Source of the DNA: Methanomassiliicoccaceae archaeon UBA472
GTDB taxonomy: Archaea > Thermoplasmatota > Thermoplasmata > Methanomassiliicoccales > UBA472
NCBI GenBank assembly: GCA_002497075.1
Contig: DAML01000005.1
Coordinates: forward strand, 289 to 64,288
Direction of reading: 5' to 3'
DNA length: 64,000 nt
In this document: positions 51,564-60,004 of the stretch, piece by piece
Position numbering within the stretch: the stretch's first letter is position 1
Layout of the letters: each line of letters opens with the position of its first letter
The notes under the pieces: generated by a model
What the model saw: only the letters and a program-made list of their open reading frames with translations
Database searches by the model: none
Told to the model about the DNA's origin: nothing
Made by a program: the position numbers and the translations under genes

Positions 51564-53071
51564 TAGAGGAGGATCGGCAGCAGCAGGCAGCCGGTAAGGT
51601 GCACACGGCTCACGCCGACCTTCCCGGGGACCATGCCTAGAATGGTCGACAAGGCCAGAAGCACCAGGCCGGCGGGTCCGGCCAGTAAGAACGACAGAAC
51701 GATCATTCCGATGAGGGCGCCATGGTTCAATTTTGTAAGGTCCCGGCCCTGCGCCTTGAGCAATAATTTCCGACCGAGGCGCATGGTGAGGACGTAAGAT
51801 ACCAGGGACGTGAAGAGAATGCACAGCAGCAGGGACGGCATGTCCGTGACGGAAAGAGATGGCATGGCCTCCTGCATCGCCAGCAACGTCCCGCTCCTTC
51901 CCTTGCCGATGAGCAGTAACGTTCCCAGACCGAGCACCGCCGCTCCCGTTCCCACGGCTGATACGGTCGATATGAACTCCTCCGGACCTCCGCGGGAGCG
52001 AGGGAGCATCGTAGAGAGCACCGCTCCGGCAGTTGCTGTTACTCCGGGCAGCCAACCGACCAATCCGCCCATGAACGAGCCTTTCAGAGCGCCGGTGACG
52101 GATGGAGATGTGTCAGCCTCCCCTTCCTGCTCAGGCATGCGTCCGCGTGAGGAACCGATAAGCAGCGGCAGCCCGAAGAGGCCGGTGAAGAGGGGCATCA
52201 GCATGTTCCCCTCCATCCCTTTCCACATGTCCTCGCCAGGCACCAGACCGTCCATGGCCATGACGCCCAGTACACCGGAAAGAAGAAAAAGGAGGATGGA
52301 CCAGCCGATGATGGGCAAGCGGTCCCTGCGGACGATCCATTTTCCGATGAGCGTGCGGTCCCCTTCCTGGAGACCGTGACCTTTTATCCGAAAGATCTGC
52401 AGAGGCGTTCGAATGTACCATCTTCCGTGGCGGCGATGCACGTTCCCGATGACTCTGGCCGAATCCCCATGCACCGGGACGTGCCTCTTCAGGGATATCA
52501 TATCGGCCGGGGTGGAACGCCCGTCCTTCATGTCCAATTCGGCCATAGGATCAGCCTTCCCGCTCTCCGCCCAGAACAGGATGAAGGGGACGAACAGCAG
52601 CATCCACGGTATCGCCGGAGCCACCCCGTTCAGAACGCCTGCGATCTGGACGTTGAGGAAGGGCAACGGCAGCAGAACGATCAGACCTGCCAAGGCCCCT
52701 ACCAGACTTCCATGCGAAGCCGCCTCCAGGGCGTTCATTCCTTTTCCCTCCAGCAGCAGCCGATGGGATGGTAGAACGGACAAGCATTCGGTCTCGTCCG
52801 GCACTCCCATGATCAATGACGGAATGTAGTCCAGGAATGAATGGCATATAGCCGCCGCCAGTATCGTACAGGCCAATAGCAGGGCGGGCGATAACGAGCA
52901 TCCTGCCGATGCGCACATGCCATCCAGATAAGGCGCCAGCGAAGGAACGCTCATTATCAGTAATACCGCCAGAGTGTTCACGTGAATGCCCGGCGCCAGT
53001 CCTGACAACGCCCCGAGGCCCATGCCGAACAGGGTGAAATATAACAGCAGGAGAAGGTCCGCGCCGAACAC
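51539..53071 (-). CDS. TctA-like (DUF112) membrane permease with hydrophilic insert
   Basis: 510 residues with many membrane helices. The N-terminal motif GALSGLAPGIHVNT and a second GLVGWLPGVTATAGAV repeat are the paired loops of the TctA/DUF112 family, which moves organic acids in bacteria with a periplasmic binding protein. No binding-protein gene is here, as in archaeal stand-alone members. About 80 hydrophilic residues (WAESGKADP to GKWIV, roughly 175-260) are inserted mid-protein and look beta-rich. I use GTG at 53071; the frame stays open to 53629, but that part is antisense to the ABC gene. It ends in TAG. Confidence 0.82.
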   Translation of the reverse strand: MFGADLLLLLYFTLFGMGLGALSGLAPGIHVNTLAVLLIMSVPSLAPYLDGMCASAGCSLSPALLLACTILAAAICHSFLDYIPSLIMGVPDETECLSVLPSHRLLLEGKGMNALEAASHGSLVGALAGLIVLLPLPFLNVQIAGVLNGVAPAIPWMLLFVPFILFWAESGKADPMAELDMKDGRSTPADMISLKRHVPVHGDSARVIGNVHRRHGRWYIRTPLQIFRIKGHGLQEGDRTLIGKWIVRRDRLPIIGWSILLFLLSGVLGVMAMDGLVPGEDMWKGMEGNMLMPLFTGLFGLPLLIGSSRGRMPEQEGEADTSPSVTGALKGSFMGGLVGWLPGVTATAGAVLSTMLPRSRGGPEEFISTVSAVGTGAAVLGLGTLLLIGKGRSGTLLAMQEAMPSLSVTDMPSLLLCILFTSLVSYVLTMRLGRKLLLKAQGRDLTKLNHGALIGMIVLSFLLAGPAGLVLLALSTILGMVPGKVGVSRVHLTGCLLLPILLYYFAPFLR

Positions 53072-53137
53072 GCTGGACCAGTTGATCCCAGTGTCAATAG
53101 CCGTACGGTTGCAATCAGGCTGACCGGCATTCCTGCT

Positions 53138-53147
53138 TAATATATAG
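53138..53147. promoter_or_regulatory. Shared TATA element between divergent permease and ABC genes
   Basis: TTAATATATA is TATA-like on both strands. It is 25 bases before the ABC ATG at 53168, giving a leaderless transcript there, and about 70 bases before the permease GTG. Confidence 0.55.
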
Positions 53148-53167
53148 AAATCGATAGCGGGCCGCTC

Positions 53168-54076
53168 ATGCCAGCAGTGCGCGCGGAGAAGCTGACCAAG
53201 GTGTTCGACGAACTGCGGGCAGTGGACGCCATCGACTTCCAGATCGAGGAGGGTGAATGCTTCGGATTCCTCGGACCGAACGGAGCCGGAAAGAGCACGA
53301 CGATGCGCATGATCCATTGCGCCAGTCCCATAACCTCCGGGAAACTCGAGGTCCTGGGTATGGAGGTCAACGGCAGCTCCCGGGACATCAAGGCCGCGAT
53401 AGGCGTCGCCCCCCAGGAGAACAACCTGGACCCTGATTTCACCGTGCGCAGGAATCTCACCGTCTACGGCCGCTACTTCGGCCTTCCCAAGGAAATGCTC
53501 GAGGAACGCGCCGACCGACTGCTGGAGTTCATGCAGCTTTCCGAGAAGAAAGACGAACGAATCCAGGAGATCTCCGGGGGCATGAAGCGCCGCCTCATCA
53601 TCGCCCGGGCCATGATGAACGATCCGCAACTCCTCATCCTGGACGAGCCTACGACGGGTCTAGATCCTCAAGCGCGTCACCTCATCTGGGAGAAGGTGCG
53701 CGAGCTGAAGCGGAAGAATGTGACGGTGATCCTCACCACTCACTACATGGACGAGGCGGAGCGGCTGTGCGACCGCCTGGTCATAATGGACCATGGAAAG
53801 ATAATTCTGGAAGGTAGGCCGAGGGAGCTCATCGATCGCGTGATCGGAACGGACGTCATGGAGATCGACGAACCGACCGACGGGATGGAAGCGTACGTGA
53901 AAGGGAAGGGATGGCAGTACGAGCGGACCATCGACCGTATGCTCATCTACACCAAGGAAGGGCAGAACGTCGCCGCCGAGCTCAAGGAGCATTTCGCCAT
54001 GAGCTATTACCTCATCAGGAACGCCACGCTGGAGGACGTCTTCCTCCGCTCCACCGGGAGGGCGCTGGTGGAATGA
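53168..54076 (+). CDS. ABC exporter ATP-binding protein (DrrA/NodI-like)
   Basis: 302 residues. Walker A GPNGAGKST (36-44), Q-loop VAPQENNLD, signature EISGGMKRR, Walker B LLILDEPTTGLDP and the switch His in LTTHYMDEAE are intact. A C-terminal extension after residue 220 is typical of DrrA/NodI-type exporters of drugs, lipids or polysaccharides. Transcribed leaderless. The stop overlaps the permease start (ATGA). Confidence 0.94.
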   Translation: MPAVRAEKLTKVFDELRAVDAIDFQIEEGECFGFLGPNGAGKSTTMRMIHCASPITSGKLEVLGMEVNGSSRDIKAAIGVAPQENNLDPDFTVRRNLTVYGRYFGLPKEMLEERADRLLEFMQLSEKKDERIQEISGGMKRRLIIARAMMNDPQLLILDEPTTGLDPQARHLIWEKVRELKRKNVTVILTTHYMDEAERLCDRLVIMDHGKIILEGRPRELIDRVIGTDVMEIDEPTDGMEAYVKGKGWQYERTIDRMLIYTKEGQNVAAELKEHFAMSYYLIRNATLEDVFLRSTGRALVE

Positions 54077-54861
54077 GCCTCATATCCAACATCTCCTGGC
54101 GCTCCATCGCCCTCTGGAAGCGCAACCGTGACGTATTCCTGACGACATGGAAGACCAACTTCTTGCCGCCGTTCCTTGAACCGATCCTATACCTGGTGGC
54201 CATGGGCCTTGGTTTCGGGGCGCTGATCCAAGCGGACATCGAGTACGGAGGGGAGAGCTTGGAATACATCAAGTTCCTGGCGCCGGGACTTGTGGCCATC
54301 AGCATAATGTACGGGGCGTTCTTCGAATGCACCTATTCCTCGTTCGTACGCATGTACTACCAGAAGACCTTCGATGCGATTCTGGCCACACCGCTCTCGC
54401 TTGAGGACATCATCACCGGGGAGATCCTTTGGGGTGCGACCAAGAGCTTCATCAACGCCACCATCGTGCTGGGCGTCATCGCCGCCTTCGGTTACGCGGA
54501 GCTTCCCGGACTGCTGCTGATACCGCTCATCGCCTTCGTCGGAGGGTTGATGTTCGCATCACTGGCCATGCTGTTCACCGCCTTGGTGCCGAACATGGAT
54601 TCCTTCAACTATCCGTTCTTCCTGCTCATCACGCCGATGTTCCTGTTCAGCGGGACCTTCTTCCCGCTGAGCGTGCTTCCGGAATGGGGCCAGCAGCTGG
54701 CGATGACCCTTCCGCTGACGCACATATCCAACATGGTGAGGGACCTCTCCTACAACATGCTGACAGTGGAAGTGGGCATAGGAGCGGTTTACATTGTCGT
54801 TATAACGGCCGTCTGCTTCCTCGGTTCGGTGTACTTGATGAAGAAGCGCCTAGTCAAATGA
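54073..54861 (+). CDS. ABC-2 type permease (NodJ/DrrB-like)
   Basis: 262 residues with six membrane helices. The loop FDAILATPLSLEDIITGEI and the later LFSGTFFPLSVLP are hallmarks of the ABC-2 family. It forms an exporter with the preceding ATPase; the substrate is unknown. Its last 8 bases overlap the convergent hpt gene. Confidence 0.93.
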   Translation: MSLISNISWRSIALWKRNRDVFLTTWKTNFLPPFLEPILYLVAMGLGFGALIQADIEYGGESLEYIKFLAPGLVAISIMYGAFFECTYSSFVRMYYQKTFDAILATPLSLEDIITGEILWGATKSFINATIVLGVIAAFGYAELPGLLLIPLIAFVGGLMFASLAMLFTALVPNMDSFNYPFFLLITPMFLFSGTFFPLSVLPEWGQQLAMTLPLTHISNMVRDLSYNMLTVEVGIGAVYIVVITAVCFLGSVYLMKKRLVK

Positions 54862-55408
54862 CGTGGACCTTGCCGTCCTTGACCTCCACGGTCACCAAGG
54901 TGCGAACCTTCTGGCCGATGTCCCGCTCGAGCTCTTCCAGCCTGTCGGTCTTCTTCACCACCACGATTATATCCCGAACGTCGACGCCCATTCCTTTTAG
55001 CGCTTTGACGATGGCTCGCAGCGTCCCGCCGGTGCTCACCACATCATCCAGCACGATCACGCGATCGCCTTTCTTCAGGCCGTTGATGTAAAGCTCCTTT
55101 TCTGAATAACCGGTCGTCTGGCGCACGCTGACCTCGCCCGGCAGGCCGTACTTTCTTTTCCTCACGACGTTGTAGGGTATGCCGGTCATCAGCGATAACG
55201 GCACTATCAGCGGAATGGCCATGGCCTCCGCCCCCACCAGATAGTCGATGTCCAGGTCCATCAGGTCATATATCCGATCGAGGACCTCGTCAAGAACCTG
55301 GGGATCCATGGCCGGGATGCCGTCGGTAATGGGATGAACGAAATATTGGTACTCTCCGAAGCGTACGACGTCGCTTAGCTCCAGACTCTCCTTCAATCGC
55401 TCCAGCAT
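54854..55408 (-). CDS. hpt: Hypoxanthine/guanine phosphoribosyltransferase (archaeal Hpt)
   Basis: 184 residues starting MLERLKESLELSDVVRFGEY. The PRPP-binding motif VIVLDDVVSTGGTL is intact, and YFVHPITDGIPAMDP is characteristic of archaeal HPRT. It salvages free purine bases. The long open frame back to 55609 is not part of the gene, because it would overlap the divergent Rieske gene. Adenine deaminase close by would turn adenine into its substrate hypoxanthine. Confidence 0.92.
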   Translation of the reverse strand: MLERLKESLELSDVVRFGEYQYFVHPITDGIPAMDPQVLDEVLDRIYDLMDLDIDYLVGAEAMAIPLIVPLSLMTGIPYNVVRKRKYGLPGEVSVRQTTGYSEKELYINGLKKGDRVIVLDDVVSTGGTLRAIVKALKGMGVDVRDIIVVVKKTDRLEELERDIGQKVRTLVTVEVKDGKVHVI

Positions 55409-55464
55409 GCTGATCGTGATGATATCGCCGAGCCGTTCATTAATTGTGCGCCTTCCGGGGCAGT

Positions 55465-55476
55465 CATTATATCTTT
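55465..55476 (+). promoter_or_regulatory. TATA box of the Rieske protein gene
   Basis: CATTATATCTTT, centred about 27 bases before the ATG at 55497, predicts a leaderless mRNA. Confidence 0.55.
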
Positions 55477-55496
55477 GCTGCTGGGATTCGACCGGC

Positions 55497-55799
55497 ATGA
55501 AGGTGCTGGTCGGCAAGGACGCGGACATCAAGGAGGGGCGGCTAAAAGGGATAACGGCCGACGGGCGGAATTTCGTCGTCGGCCGGTACAAAGGACAGCT
55601 GTTCGCCATGGACGGTAAATGCTCGCACTTCGGGTTCGATCTTGCCTATGGGACGGTTAGGGACGGTCTGGTCGTCTGTCCGGCGCACGGCGCGTCCTTC
55701 GATGTGCACGATGGGAAGAAGGTCAACCACACTGGGGCCAAGGACCTGCGCGTCTACATCGTCTCCCTGGAGGGAGATGACGTTTACATCGAGATATGA
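55497..55799 (+). CDS. Stand-alone Rieske [2Fe-2S] ferredoxin
   Basis: 100 residues. The cluster ligands are CSHFGFD and VVCPAHGASFD (C-x-H and C-x2-H), and there is no signal peptide or membrane anchor, so it is a soluble Rieske ferredoxin. Such proteins shuttle electrons to oxygenases or other oxidoreductases; no partner gene is adjacent. The ATG at 55497 is fixed by the TATA box and the fold start MKVLVGKDADIKEG. It lies between the two phosphoribosyltransferase genes and is convergent with the second (stops adjoin). Confidence 0.9.
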   Translation: MKVLVGKDADIKEGRLKGITADGRNFVVGRYKGQLFAMDGKCSHFGFDLAYGTVRDGLVVCPAHGASFDVHDGKKVNHTGAKDLRVYIVSLEGDDVYIEI

Positions 55800-56486
55800 T
55801 CACTTGCGAGGCAGAGCCTCGTCACCGTCGTTCTTCTGCCACTTTGCACCTTTCTTCCTTATCTTGCCGGAAGCTGACAGGTGCCTTAGGGTGCGGCGGA
55901 CGAGGTCCTCGGGAACATCGATCTGGAACTGATCCTTGAAGCCCTTCTGGATGCCTAGAACCGTTTGAGGCTGGTAGAGGGTCTTTGGCAGTATCGTGCG
56001 TAGGTCCTCGTGCAGGTTCCAGGGGAAAATGAACCAGGTCCAATCCTCTTCGGGGACCTCGACCTCGTAATAGTCCGGCTGCTTCTTGGAGTGGGTTATG
56101 TGCAATAACGTGGCCGTTCGCACTTCCTTCGGCCTCATCTGCTTCAGGTGCATCTCGGCCAGCATCAGGCTCTCCCCCGTGTCCGTAATATCGTCCACTA
56201 TGAGAACGGACTCGCCCTCTATGCTGGCGTTGAGCTCCTGCGTCAGAAGCGCCTTCCCGTCGGTGTTGGCGGTCACCCCCCAATGCTCGGTCTTCACCGC
56301 ATAGAGCTTCTTGACCTGCAGGTGGTCGCATATCACGCGGGCGGGAACCCAGCCGCCGCGGGTGAGGCCGATGACCACGGTCGGGCGGAATCCGTTGTCA
56401 GCGATGTCGTACGCCACGGCCTCGGTCCACCGCGCGATCTCGTCCCAGGTCAGAATACGGCATTTGAACTTCTCTACCTTTTCCAT
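55800..56486 (-). CDS. Purine phosphoribosyltransferase with C-terminal helical extension
   Basis: 228 residues. The type I PRTase PRPP loop SVLIVDDITDTGESL and the earlier VVIGLTRGGWVPARV are intact. The ENWTWF-like segment (EEDWTWFIFPWN) is common in xanthine/guanine-type PRTases. About 75 extra C-terminal residues (GIQKGFKDQFQIDVPEDLVRRTLRHLSASGKIRKK in part) resemble a winged helix, so a regulatory DNA-binding role is possible. The start is placed at the ATG at 56486 (MEKVEKFKCR); ATG at 56534 is in frame but lies within an AT-rich likely promoter. Confidence 0.85.
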   Translation of the reverse strand: MEKVEKFKCRILTWDEIARWTEAVAYDIADNGFRPTVVIGLTRGGWVPARVICDHLQVKKLYAVKTEHWGVTANTDGKALLTQELNASIEGESVLIVDDITDTGESLMLAEMHLKQMRPKEVRTATLLHITHSKKQPDYYEVEVPEEDWTWFIFPWNLHEDLRTILPKTLYQPQTVLGIQKGFKDQFQIDVPEDLVRRTLRHLSASGKIRKKGAKWQKNDGDEALPRK

Positions 56487-56541
56487 TCGGTCCACCACGC
56501 TGAGCACCTCGACCGCTATGCTAAGAAATAACATTTGCCTA

Positions 56542-58167
56542 TCAGAGCAAAGCCGGTACCACTTCCATGAGCCTGGTGTCGAACAGCCCGCGGTCGCCTA
56601 TCTTCAGCTCGGGAACGACGAGCAGCGATTGGAAGGAAAGGGTCATGAACGGCGCCGGCAGTTTGCATCCCATGCCGGCCAGCAGTTCCACCAGTTCGTT
56701 CTCCTTCTGCGCCACCACCCTGGCCGGGGAAGTGCTCATCAGGCCCGCCACCTCCAGCGGCAATGCGGAGATGACGTTCTCGTCGCACACCGCGAAGCCG
56801 CCGGTCCGGGAGACGGCGTTGATAGCCCTGGCCATATCATCAACGGACGTTCCAACGGCCAGTATGTGATGGGAGTCGTGAGCGACGCTCGTGGCCATGG
56901 CCCCCCGCTTTAACCCGAAGCCCTTTATGAAACCGAGCACCGGCCTCTCATCTACGTAGCGGTTGACCAGAGCGAGATGAAGAACGTCCTGCTCCGGCAT
57001 CGCCCTTACGCGCCCGTCCCTCACCGGCAGCTCGGTGACCAGGGAACCGCTCTCGATGCGGTCCGGGATAGCCTCTATCACTCTGACCGATGCTTTCTCC
57101 CCTGCCGCGGGCAGAAGCATATCATCGCCGACCAGGTCCCGGGGCAATATGCCCAATCCGTTGGTCTTTGGCTGAGCCAAGAACAGAGGGACGCCCTCCT
57201 CGGCCACCAACTTGCCTTCGATGAACACCTGAAGTACCTTGAAATTGCGCAGGTCCTCCACCACGACCAGGTCCGCGGTGCGCCCGACTGCCACGCTGCC
57301 TCCGGGCAGGTTGTAATGCCAGGCCGGCCAAGCCGTTACGGCTCGGATGGCGTGCATGGGCGGCATGCCCAAGGCCACCGCCTTTTTCAGCAGAACGTCC
57401 AGATGGCCGTTGACCAGGTCCTTGGCCCGCAGATCGTCCGATACCAGCATGCACTCGTTCGCCTTGGCGAATGGCATTAACGAACTAAGGTCCCGGGACG
57501 CGCTGCCTTCCCTGACCTGTATCCACATGCCCAGGAAGTACTTCTCTTCCGCCTCGTCCGCCGTCATGCTTTCGTGGTCGGTCCGAATTCCGGCGTTGAT
57601 GTACTTCACCAGGTCTCTCCCGACCAGTCCCGGGCAATGCCCGTCGATGCCTTTCCAGAAGGCCTTGGCCGCCTTGATCTTGGAGATGATGCCCGGATCG
57701 TCGTTCAGCACGCCCTGCACGTCCATGACCTCGCCCAGCCCGACGAACCGCTGGTCCTTGAGCATGGACTCGATCTCCGCCACGCCTATGGTCGCCCCGG
57801 ACCTCTCGTACCGGGTGGCGGGAACGCAGGAGGGGGCGGTCAGGAATATTCTCAACGGGACGTTCGCCGAATCCTCCAGCATCAGTTCGATCCCTTTCAT
57901 CCCCAGGACGTTGGCGATCTCGTGCGGGTCCGATATCACGGCCGTGGTTCCATGCGGTACGGCCGCCTCGGCAAAGCGTGAAGGGCACAGCTGTGACGAT
58001 TCAATGTGGATGTGGGAGTCGATGAGACCGGGCAACAAGTATCTGCTGGGCGCCACGGCCAGGGGAACTATCTCCGTGAACTTGCCGCCCTCCATGACCA
58101 CCCGGCTGGGAACTATCTTCCCGTTGACCACGTCCACCAGCTGTCCGTCCACGACCGTTCTGCTCAT
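56542..58167 (-). CDS. ade: Adenine deaminase
   Basis: 541 residues of the amidohydrolase family converting adenine to hypoxanthine and ammonia. The metal site begins with LIDSHIHIESSQL and continues with SDPHEIANVLG and GHCPGL; the C-terminal domain carries VAHDSHHILAVG. It is upstream of and co-directional with the PRTase at 55800; together with hpt they form a purine salvage group. Confidence 0.95.
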   Translation of the reverse strand: MSRTVVDGQLVDVVNGKIVPSRVVMEGGKFTEIVPLAVAPSRYLLPGLIDSHIHIESSQLCPSRFAEAAVPHGTTAVISDPHEIANVLGMKGIELMLEDSANVPLRIFLTAPSCVPATRYERSGATIGVAEIESMLKDQRFVGLGEVMDVQGVLNDDPGIISKIKAAKAFWKGIDGHCPGLVGRDLVKYINAGIRTDHESMTADEAEEKYFLGMWIQVREGSASRDLSSLMPFAKANECMLVSDDLRAKDLVNGHLDVLLKKAVALGMPPMHAIRAVTAWPAWHYNLPGGSVAVGRTADLVVVEDLRNFKVLQVFIEGKLVAEEGVPLFLAQPKTNGLGILPRDLVGDDMLLPAAGEKASVRVIEAIPDRIESGSLVTELPVRDGRVRAMPEQDVLHLALVNRYVDERPVLGFIKGFGLKRGAMATSVAHDSHHILAVGTSVDDMARAINAVSRTGGFAVCDENVISALPLEVAGLMSTSPARVVAQKENELVELLAGMGCKLPAPFMTLSFQSLLVVPELKIGDRGLFDTRLMEVVPALL

Positions 58168-58227
58168 GGGACCGATTCAGTTCTGGATATGCAAAAACCT
58201 TTTGACCGTTCCTTCCGATGGTGAAGC

Positions 58228-58455
58228 GTGACCTATCCCCGGCAGGCCCTCAACCGAATGAGATGGGGAGAGGGCGGTCTGAACGGGGTCGTCATCACCT
58301 ACGTCCACCGCGGTGGACGAGACGACCTCTCATCGATCAGAGGGGAGGACATCACGGAACTTGGTAGATCGTTCTTCACCGTGCGGGAAGCACAGATACC
58401 TTACCACCGGATCGTAAAAATAGAAAAGGATGGGGAAATTGTTTTCCAGATCTAA
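58228..58455 (+). CDS. DUF504 family protein (UPF0248)
   Basis: 75 residues starting with GTG: MTYPRQALNRMRWGEGGLNG, then VHRGGRDD and IPYHRIVKIEKDG, which mark DUF504. The family is small, archaeal-rich and sometimes fused to RNA-processing proteins; its role is unknown. Its last 4 bases overlap the convergent membrane gene. Confidence 0.85.
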   Translation: MTYPRQALNRMRWGEGGLNGVVITYVHRGGRDDLSSIRGEDITELGRSFFTVREAQIPYHRIVKIEKDGEIVFQI

Positions 58456-59036
58456 TGTCTGGGCTCGTTGCAGTTCGGGCAGTTGTGCATGAACGCCGGG
58501 AAGTTGACCCCGCACTTGCGGCACTTGGCCATCTCCACCTTCTTATCCTGGTGCTCCGCCGGGGCCGGTGCCGGCTGGGGAGCCGGTTGCACGGGCGGCG
58601 CCTGCTGTGCCTGAGGTTCTTGCGCCACCTGGTACTGCTGGGCCTGATACTGCTGGTACTGGGGCTGGAATATGTCCTGGAGCTTCAGGAAACCGAACAG
58701 CATGATGAGCCCGGGGATCACGTAGACGAAGAATCCCACGATCGTCCAGATCAGAAGGGAGTCGCTGGCCTGCTTGAACCTTCCCTGGTCGAGGTTGGCG
58801 AACACCTGGTCCTTGAGCATCAACAGGAGCACTATGCCCAATCCGGCGGCGATCAGCGAGTATATCCCACCGCTGAGATTGCCGACGATGATGGATATCA
58901 CCCCGGCCAACAGGGCTATGAGCGTGAATATCAGAGCGAAGAGCTGTCCAATGTAGACCAGCTTGCGGGCCTCGGCGACACTGGCTGGAAGCCAGGGCGG
59001 GCCGTTCTCGGATGCCAGGAAATCATTCAGGTCCAT
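58452..59036 (-). CDS. Four-helix membrane protein with Gln/Pro linker and zinc ribbon
   Basis: 194 residues. Four hydrophobic segments (about 27-47, 50-72, 92-112 and a shorter one) are followed by a low-complexity Gln/Pro/Ala linker (about 120-165) and a C-terminal zinc ribbon CRKCGVNFP ... CPNCNEPRH. The ATG at 59036 is preceded by GGAGG at 7 bases; the in-frame extension to 59096 is rejected. Function unknown. The soluble zinc ribbon faces the cytoplasm if the termini are inside. Confidence 0.8.
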   Translation of the reverse strand: MDLNDFLASENGPPWLPASVAEARKLVYIGQLFALIFTLIALLAGVISIIVGNLSGGIYSLIAAGLGIVLLLMLKDQVFANLDQGRFKQASDSLLIWTIVGFFVYVIPGLIMLFGFLKLQDIFQPQYQQYQAQQYQVAQEPQAQQAPPVQPAPQPAPAPAEHQDKKVEMAKCRKCGVNFPAFMHNCPNCNEPRH

Positions 59037-59148
59037 CTTAATCCTCCAAAGGGATCCATCCCCCTGGGTTTTGTACATGGGATTCGGAAATTTCAATGTA
59101 TCGAGCCTTTGATGATGCTAAGCCTTTTATTTGGGCAAGCTCACAAGA

Positions 59149-59160
59149 ATTAAATATCAT
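59149..59160 (+). promoter_or_regulatory. TATA box of the CDIN1-like gene
   Basis: ATTAAATATCAT stands about 40 bases before the ATG chosen at 59195. Confidence 0.45.
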
Positions 59161-59194
59161 TCTCCAGCTACGAAAGGCGTCAAGGTTGAAATGG

Positions 59195-59959
59195 ATGAAG
59201 AATGAGGATTTCAAATACCTGTACGACCGATTGAAGGAACCCTCTGATATCGACGCGCTCTCCAAGGAACATAGCCTGGACCGCGAGCTTCTCACCGTCA
59301 TCTACACCCAGAGGACCCAGAGAGAGTCGATGAAGAAGCATTACAAGGTCAAACGCGACGCGCCGAGGCTGCTCAGGTCCTGGCGGAGCGGGGAGACCCT
59401 GTTGGAGATAGCGCGCCGCTACGAATTTCCACCCGTGCTCACTGGACTGGTGCTGTTCAACGAATCCGGGCGGTCCAACAAGCAATACTGGGCTTTGGTG
59501 CGCAACCCGGAGACCATAACGGACCAGGAGCTGCGCCGCCAGATCGAGGAGATTACCGCTGCCGATATCGTCAATTCCCCCGCGGGGGACATGAAGCAGA
59601 AGCTTCGCGGCAAGTGGGGCGAGAAGAACCTGCAGGACTGGCTGGACAGCCAGGGCATAACCTATCGAACGGAGAAAGACCTGCGAGGAGGGGAGTTCAC
59701 CAAGACCCCCGACGCGCTTCTGGATAAGCCCATCGTGGTCAACGGCTGGAAGGTCAACTGGATCGAGTCCAAGGCCTCCTTCGGCGATTTCGTCGAGGTC
59801 AACAAGAACACGAAAAAGCAGCTGTCACCGTATGTGGAGCTGTTCGGGCAGGGACTGGTCGTCTACTGGTTCGGTTTCGTTGACGAGATCACCATGGAGG
59901 ACGGCATATTCATCACCGACTCGTCCCTGACCGGGCTGAACTGTCGTTACGAAGATTGA
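59195..59959 (+). CDS. TPD-motif nuclease, archaeal homologue of CDIN1 (C15orf41)
   Basis: 254 residues. A helix-turn-helix-like N-terminal half (EPSDIDALSKEHSLDRELL; ETLLEIARRYEFPP) precedes a PD-(D/E)xK-type domain with KTPDALL and the catalytic NWIESKASFGD. This order is that of the TPD family, whose human member CDIN1 is mutated in congenital dyserythropoietic anaemia and is predicted to be a Holliday-junction-resolvase-like nuclease. The ATG at 59195 (MKNEDFKYLYDRL) follows a TATA box; the frame is open back to 59096. The archaeal function is not known. Confidence 0.85.
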   Translation: MKNEDFKYLYDRLKEPSDIDALSKEHSLDRELLTVIYTQRTQRESMKKHYKVKRDAPRLLRSWRSGETLLEIARRYEFPPVLTGLVLFNESGRSNKQYWALVRNPETITDQELRRQIEEITAADIVNSPAGDMKQKLRGKWGEKNLQDWLDSQGITYRTEKDLRGGEFTKTPDALLDKPIVVNGWKVNWIESKASFGDFVEVNKNTKKQLSPYVELFGQGLVVYWFGFVDEITMEDGIFITDSSLTGLNCRYED

Positions 59960-59974
59960 GGGGCGGCTGCACAC

Positions 59975-59984
59975 ATTAAATATC
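59975..59984 (+). promoter_or_regulatory. TATA box of the membrane Cas4-like gene
   Basis: ATTAAATATC lies about 25 bases before the ATG at 60005, predicting a leaderless transcript. Confidence 0.55.
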
Positions 59985-60004
59985 TATCATCATTATTTTA
60001 GTCC

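Noticed and set aside
53072..53629. N-terminal extension of the TctA-like permease
   Set aside because: This part is exactly antisense to the ABC ATP-binding gene and has no hydrophobic or family character; the membrane fold begins at the GTG at 53071.
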